Positions 59,756 to 64,000 of a stretch of 64,000 nucleotides of DNA are shown here, piece after piece. The number at the start of each line of letters is the position of its first letter. Positions within the stretch are counted from its first letter, which is position 1. Position numbers and translations under genes: made by a program. The notes below the pieces were generated by a model. The model did not search any database. It had not been told where the DNA came from and was given only the letters and a program-made list of their open reading frames with translations. The stretch comes from an uncultured Porphyromonadaceae bacterium (GTDB lineage Bacteria; Bacteroidota; Bacteroidia; Bacteroidales; Muribaculaceae): NCBI GenBank assembly GCA_900541555.1, contig UQKE01000003.1, forward strand, positions 1-64,000, read 5' to 3'.

Positions 59756-60634
59756 CTATTTCTCAACTTGCCCGCCAAGTATATCGAGCAATTCTGCCGT
59801 TATGCTTTGCTGGCGCAATTTGTTATATTCAAGTTTCAACGAATCCAACAATTTCGCGGCGTTGTCGTTTGCGCTTTGCATAGCCATCACGCGAGCCGCC
59901 TGCTCCGATGCCACATTTTGGCAGAACACCTCTTGCATCACCGAAACGACGTAAAGCGGCAAAACCGTATTATAAATCCTGTTGGCATCCGGTTCAAACA
60001 AATACGGACGATTGACAGCTGTGCTTGCCGATTCTCCAAATGCTTCGGCCGCTACCGGCAACAATTGCTGTATGCCCAGCCTTTGGCGTCCCGCGCTGAT
60101 AAACTTCATCGACACAATCTCCACTCGGTCTGCCCGATGGCCCACAAAATCGTCTTTCACGCGATTTGTCAACGACTTGACTTCCTCTATTCCGGCTTTG
60201 GCCGGCACTCCGGTCTTTTCCACTCGAATAAAATCGCCGGCCAGCTTCGAAACGGCTTTTTCCATCTTCCGCCCAATCGGATATATTACTATTTGCAATT
60301 CCGTATTTTTGCTTCGAAGCTCGTTGATTCGGGCAAGCAAGCCTTTGAAGATATTGATGTTGTACGCGCCGCACAAACCGTCGTCGGAACCGAGCACGAT
60401 AAAAGCAGCCGTCGCCGGCTCCCTCGTTTCTGTCAACTCTGAGGCATATTCCGCATCGGTGGAGACAAGATTCCCCATAATCGTCTGCAATTGATTCCGA
60501 AACGGCACGACGCGAGCCAAAGCCTGTTCGGCTTTGTGCATCTTCGCTGAAGAAATCATTTTCATTGCCCCCGTTATTTTTTCCGAAGAGGCAACCGAAC
60601 CGATTCTTCCTTTTAATTCTCGCAACGTTGACAT
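59756..60634 (-). CDS. atpG: ATP synthase F1 gamma subunit
   Basis: 292 residues. The N-terminal coiled-coil (STLRELKGRIGSVASSEKITGAMKMISSAKM) and C-terminal helix (ALYVVSVMQEVFCQN; EYNKLRQQSITAELLDILGG) form the rotor shaft; the central Rossmann part has LGSDDGLCGAYNINIF. It rotates in the alpha/beta hexamer. Last atp gene, 13 bases after atpA. Confidence 0.96.
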   Translation of the reverse strand: MSTLRELKGRIGSVASSEKITGAMKMISSAKMHKAEQALARVVPFRNQLQTIMGNLVSTDAEYASELTETREPATAAFIVLGSDDGLCGAYNINIFKGLLARINELRSKNTELQIVIYPIGRKMEKAVSKLAGDFIRVEKTGVPAKAGIEEVKSLTNRVKDDFVGHRADRVEIVSMKFISAGRQRLGIQQLLPVAAEAFGESASTAVNRPYLFEPDANRIYNTVLPLYVVSVMQEVFCQNVASEQAARVMAMQSANDNAAKLLDSLKLEYNKLRQQSITAELLDILGGQVEK

Positions 60635-60647
60635 ATTCTACAAAGGT

Positions 60648-62228
60648 TTATTTCTGCTCGTATTTTGCTGCAACTGCTTTTGCTGTTTCTGTCAATATGT
60701 CGGCAATTTCGTCGGTCATTTTTCCTTCTTTCAAAACAGCCAACACGTCTTCCTTGTGTCCTGCTTGCAGCATTTGAATGAATTCCGCTTCAAATTCGGC
60801 CACTTTGTCCAACGGCACGGAAGAAAGCAATCCGCGAGTTCCGCAGAAAATCACGGCTATCTGTTCTTCCACCGCCATGGGATGGTATTGCAATTGGATG
60901 AGCAAACGCTCGTTTTTGCGTCCCTTGTCGATTACGCGCGCCGTCACGGGGTCCATGTCGCCGCCAAATTTGGTGAACGATTCCAATTCGCGGAATTGCG
61001 CTTGGTCGATTTTCAAAGTGCCGGCAATTTTCTTCATAGCCTTTACTTGGGCATTGCCACCGACACGCGACACCGAAATTCCCACATTGATGGCAGGACG
61101 GATACCGCTGTTGAACAAAGCTGTCTCCAAAAAGATCTGCCCATCGGTGATCGAAATCACATTCGTCGGGATATAAGCGGACACGTCGCCGGCTTGAGTT
61201 TCGATAATCGGCAATGCAGTCAACGAGCCGCCGCCTTTCACCATCGGACGCAATGCTTCCGGCAAATCGTTCATGCTCTTGGCCACTTCATCGTTTTCGA
61301 TGATCTTCGCAGCGCGTTCCAACAAACGGGAATGCAAATAGAAAATGTCGCCCGGATAAGCCTCGCGCCCCGACGGGCGTTTTAATATCAGCGACAATTC
61401 GCGATAAGCCACCGCTTGTTTCGACAAATCGTCGTAGACAATCAATGCATCGCGACCGCTATCGCGGAAATATTCGCCAATGGCAGCTCCCGCAAACGGA
61501 GAATAATAGCGCATCGCGGCAGAATCCGATGCCGATGCCGCCACAACCACCGTATAGTCCATCGCGCCATATTTTTGCAACGTGTTCACAAGCGAGGCGA
61601 TCGACGATGCCTTCTGCCCGATAGCCACATAAATGCAATAGACGGGCTTGCCGGCTTCGTAATCTTTGCGTTGATTGATTATCGTGTCGATTGCAATGGC
61701 CGTTTTTCCGATCTGACGGTCGCCGATAATCAATTCGCGCTGTCCGCGCCCGATGGGGATCATCGAGTCGACAGCTTTCAAACCGGTTTGAAGCGGTTGT
61801 TTCACCGGCTGGCGGAAAATCACGCCCGGAGCCTTGCGGTCGAGCGGCAACCGTATCAAGTCGCCGCCAATCGGGCCTTTGCCGTCGAGCGGTTCGCCAA
61901 GCACATTGACGACACGTCCCAGCAGGCCTTCGCCGACAGGTATGGAAGCGATTTCGCCGGTACGGCGTACCGACATGTTTTCCGTCACTTCGTTGATGCG
62001 GTCGAGAAGAATCACGCCCACGTTGCTTTCTTCAAGGTTCATCGCAACGCCTGTCGTGCCATTCTCAAACTCCACAAGTTCGTTGGCTTCCACATTGTCA
62101 AGCCCGTAGACATGCGCCACGCCGTCGCCGACATTGAGCACTGTCCCGACCTCTTCAAACGAAGCCTTGTTCTTCAATCCGTCGAGCTGCTGCTTCAGGA
62201 TGTCTGATATCTCACTGGGATCAATCAT
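60648..62228 (-). CDS. atpA: ATP synthase F1 alpha subunit
   Basis: 526 residues. Walker A box [13 protein letters not shown] (about 172-184), the alpha-subunit signature [17 protein letters not shown] with the arginine finger region, and [17 protein letters not shown]. It binds non-catalytic nucleotide and supplies the Arg finger to the beta subunit, which is not encoded in this window. It lies 3 bases after atpH. Confidence 0.98.
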   Translation of the reverse strand: MIDPSEISDILKQQLDGLKNKASFEEVGTVLNVGDGVAHVYGLDNVEANELVEFENGTTGVAMNLEESNVGVILLDRINEVTENMSVRRTGEIASIPVGEGLLGRVVNVLGEPLDGKGPIGGDLIRLPLDRKAPGVIFRQPVKQPLQTGLKAVDSMIPIGRGQRELIIGDRQIGKTAIAIDTIINQRKDYEAGKPVYCIYVAIGQKASSIASLVNTLQKYGAMDYTVVVAASASDSAAMRYYSPFAGAAIGEYFRDSGRDALIVYDDLSKQAVAYRELSLILKRPSGREAYPGDIFYLHSRLLERAAKIIENDEVAKSMNDLPEALRPMVKGGGSLTALPIIETQAGDVSAYIPTNVISITDGQIFLETALFNSGIRPAINVGISVSRVGGNAQVKAMKKIAGTLKIDQAQFRELESFTKFGGDMDPVTARVIDKGRKNERLLIQLQYHPMAVEEQIAVIFCGTRGLLSSVPLDKVAEFEAEFIQMLQAGHKEDVLAVLKEGKMTDEIADILTETAKAVAAKYEQK

Positions 62229-62231
62229 CTT

Positions 62232-62777
62232 TTATTTTCTGCTTAATAGTTTTAATCGCAATTTTCTTAATTCGTTTTTCATCGAAGCATCGAGCAGCTC
62301 CGAATCCGCTTTCACGGTGAAACCGCCTATCAACGAACCGTCGACACGCTCGCGATATTCGAGTTTGCGGCCATCCAAATGCGACTGCACAGCCGTTTTA
62401 AGCTCTTCCATCGTCTTCTCGGGCAAGGGAGATGCCGTCACGATTTCCACTTGCGAAATGCCGTGCGTCTCTCGATATTTTCGCCCGTAAGCCAATGCCA
62501 TCGGTTGTATCAAAGCTTCTCGTCTATGGCTGAAAACAAGTCTGAAAAACTTGTCAAGGCTCTTTCCTGATGCAGCTCCTGCCGCAGTCAAAAGCAAATC
62601 GATTTTGCCGGCAAGCGGAAGAAACGGATTTTCGACCACCTTGGTCAGCTCTTTCCGTGTCGAGAAGCTGTCCGCCAACCGCGCCATTTGCTCGTAGACA
62701 GCATCTGCCTCTCCATTTTCCGTAGCATAGAGATACAGCGCTTTCGCATAGCGGTTAGGAATCAAACCATCATTCAT
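62232..62777 (-). CDS. atpH: ATP synthase F1 delta subunit
   Basis: 181 residues. N-terminal helical bundle (NRYAKALYLYATENG) and the C-terminal family signature VDGSLIGGFTVKADSELLDASMKNELRKL. It joins F1 to the peripheral stalk. Between atpF (15 bases) and atpA. Confidence 0.94.
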   Translation of the reverse strand: MNDGLIPNRYAKALYLYATENGEADAVYEQMARLADSFSTRKELTKVVENPFLPLAGKIDLLLTAAGAASGKSLDKFFRLVFSHRREALIQPMALAYGRKYRETHGISQVEIVTASPLPEKTMEELKTAVQSHLDGRKLEYRERVDGSLIGGFTVKADSELLDASMKNELRKLRLKLLSRK

Positions 62778-62792
62778 TTTCCTTGCGTTTTT

Positions 62793-63290
62793 TTAATTCT
62801 TAGTTTCCATCTCATCCAGCAATTTCTCCACGAGTCGAGATTGGGCTTTTTCGTTGTCCATCTTCTCACGGAGAAGTTTTTCCGCGATTTGAATGGCAAA
62901 CGAGCTAACCTCATTGCGGAATTGCAGTTCAGCTTCTTTGCGCGCTTGCTCAATCGACAATTTTGCCGCATCGGTAACCTTTTTGGCTTCTACCGTGGCA
63001 GCTTCTTTCGCCTCTTCGATGATTTGCGCTTTCATCCGAGCAGCTTCGCGAAGGATTTCAGCCTGTTGCTTCCGCGCTTCAAGGATAAACTTGTCCGCCT
63101 CTGCTTTCGCGTTGTCTACATGTTCTTTCGCCTCTTGCGCATACAACACGCCCTTGTCGATCAAATCCGCACGCGATTCCATCATCTTGATGATGGCAGG
63201 CCATGCGAATTTGCCGAGCACGACGCACAACAGCACGACGACGACAAACATCCAAAACACCAAGCCGAATTCAGGCGTAAACAGTTCCAT
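62793..63290 (-). CDS. atpF: ATP synthase F0 b subunit
   Basis: 165 residues. One N-terminal membrane helix (FGLVFWMFVVVVLLCVVLGKF) and a long charged helix rich in Glu, Ala and Lys, the peripheral stalk dimer. It lies 21 bases after atpE. Confidence 0.95.
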   Translation of the reverse strand: MELFTPEFGLVFWMFVVVVLLCVVLGKFAWPAIIKMMESRADLIDKGVLYAQEAKEHVDNAKAEADKFILEARKQQAEILREAARMKAQIIEEAKEAATVEAKKVTDAAKLSIEQARKEAELQFRNEVSSFAIQIAEKLLREKMDNEKAQSRLVEKLLDEMETKN

Positions 63291-63311
63291 CTGATACTGC
63301 TTTTATCTATA

Positions 63312-63575
63312 TTAAATAAACAGTGAAAGAACGCATACGATAACGCCGAACAAAGCCACGCCTTCGACCAACGCAGCAATCACAATCATATTGCTACGAA
63401 TGTCGCCCGACGATTCCGGCTGACGCGCAATAGCTTCCATGGCAGCCGCGCCAATTTTACCGATACCGATACCTGCGCCAATCGCTGCGATTGAAGCGCC
63501 CAAACATGCACCCATTTTGTCAAGTCCCAAAGACATAACTGCATCAGCGGCTTGCGCTAAAATCATTCCTAACAT
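63312..63575 (-). CDS. atpE: ATP synthase F0 c subunit
   Basis: 87 residues, two-helix hairpin. Gly-rich helix 1 (GASIAAIGAGIGIGKIGAAA), polar loop ARQPE, and helix 2 with the ion-binding Glu in ALVEGVALFG. The Glu is not followed by Ser/Thr as in Na+-binding rings, which favours proton coupling, but this is not conclusive. Confidence 0.96.
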   Translation of the reverse strand: MLGMILAQAADAVMSLGLDKMGACLGASIAAIGAGIGIGKIGAAAMEAIARQPESSGDIRSNMIVIAALVEGVALFGVIVCVLSLFI

Positions 63576-63618
63576 AGTAATTTAATTTAAATGGTTAATT
63601 TTTATTTTTTCTATTTCT

Positions 63619-64000
63619 TTATTTTGCTAATTCCGACGACTCCTCCGCCTCCTTTGGCATGGCAAGGGAAATGAACAAAGTCGACAACATAGTGAACACA
63701 TAAGCTTGAATGAAGCTGATAAGCACATCCAGCAAAAGCATGAACAAGGAGAAGCACATCGAAACGACCGTAGTCGCCGATGCCACTCCGAAACCGAACG
63801 GCGCGAATATGAAAATCAGCAATGTCAGCACAATCACAATCATGTGGCCGCCAATCATATTTGCAAACAAACGGACGCACAACGCTGCCGGCTTCGTAAA
63901 AATGCCAAACAATTCAATGAGCGGCATGATCGGCAACGGGAACTTCAATGCCAATGGCACATCGGGCCAGAAGATGTCTTTCCAATAATGCTTGTTGCCT
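63619..64000 (-). CDS. atpB: ATP synthase F0 a subunit (3' part only)
   Basis: The reading frame is open to the right edge of the window, so the start is missing; the visible 126 residues are the C-terminal part. The apparent start at a GTG (63960) is internal, because upstream codons continue the family sequence (NKHYWKDIFWPDVPLALKF). The essential Arg is in TKPAALCVRLFANMIGGH, and IQAYVFTMLSTLFI is the last helix. It carries the proton half-channels against the c-ring. First of atpB-E-F-H-A-G. Confidence 0.95.
   Translation of the reverse strand, partial: GNKHYWKDIFWPDVPLALKFPLPIMPLIELFGIFTKPAALCVRLFANMIGGHMIVIVLTLLIFIFAPFGFGVASATTVVSMCFSLFMLLLDVLISFIQAYVFTMLSTLFISLAMPKEAEESSELAK

Noticed and set aside
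63619-63960. A complete 113-residue ORF starting at a GTG at 63960
   Set aside because: The upstream codons to the window edge continue a normal ATP synthase a-subunit sequence, so this is a truncated atpB, not a short gene.

Overview
The window is bacterial chromosome from a member of the Bacteroidota, most probably order Bacteroidales (a Muribaculaceae- or Bacteroides-like gut lineage; the genus cannot be named from sequence alone). The signs are the fused lpxC-fabZ gene, promoters of the TTG / TAnnTTTG type, a soj-parB-DUF5683-mltD block, two secreted proteins with type IX secretion (T9SS) sorting tails, a PG0541-family gene beside an RND pump, a bacterial GH3 adenylase, and an F-type ATPase laid out as atpB-E-F-H-A-G.

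Layout. 1-1272: an intergenic repeat, a terminator and a membrane TPR protein. 1273-4637: an AT-rich accessory islet with an orphan RHS core/tip gene that has its own promoter, carries a zinc-peptidase-like HELFGH motif, and is followed by three small secreted proteins, two of them tandem duplicates. 4733-13030 (minus): soj, parB, DUF5683, a LysM lytic transglycosylase, a CBS-nucleotidyltransferase, surE, a beta-helix lipoprotein and folB. 13340-17838 (plus): GH3 adenylase, alkaline phosphatase, cysteine-free sirtuin, PfkB sugar kinase. Then a tRNA(CAT), a LysR regulator with a split ThrE exporter, an RND efflux operon lying directly behind tRNA-Val, and the lipid A genes lpxD, lpxC-fabZ and lpxA (plus).

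30800-46574 (minus) is an 11-gene run whose core reads as a peptidoglycan (MurNAc) salvage system: a secreted amidase-like protein, NamZ exo-muramidase, AmpG and MurT-like importers, MurK-like kinase, MurQ etherase and an FAD/Fe-S oxidoreductase that would suit the D-lactate MurQ releases. Embedded in it are genes with no settled role: a GT2 glycosyltransferase, a DUF4922 HxHxQ nucleotidyltransferase-like protein, a SpoIID-like protein and an SGNH hydrolase. A second operon, 47116-53042, encodes a T9SS-exported amidase, a beta-propeller protein and a T9SS-exported phosphodiester glycosidase, and may supply the salvage system with substrate.

53209-64000 (minus) is the energy block: atpB(partial)-E-F-H-A-G followed at once by nuoI-J-K-L-M-N, the distal half of complex I, without nuoA-H in front. 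The 110-base junction holds two interlocking perfect inverted repeats. A three-copy dispersed repeat (near 1, 21000 and 46950) and a hairpin-rich intergenic block (46711-46862) remain unexplained.
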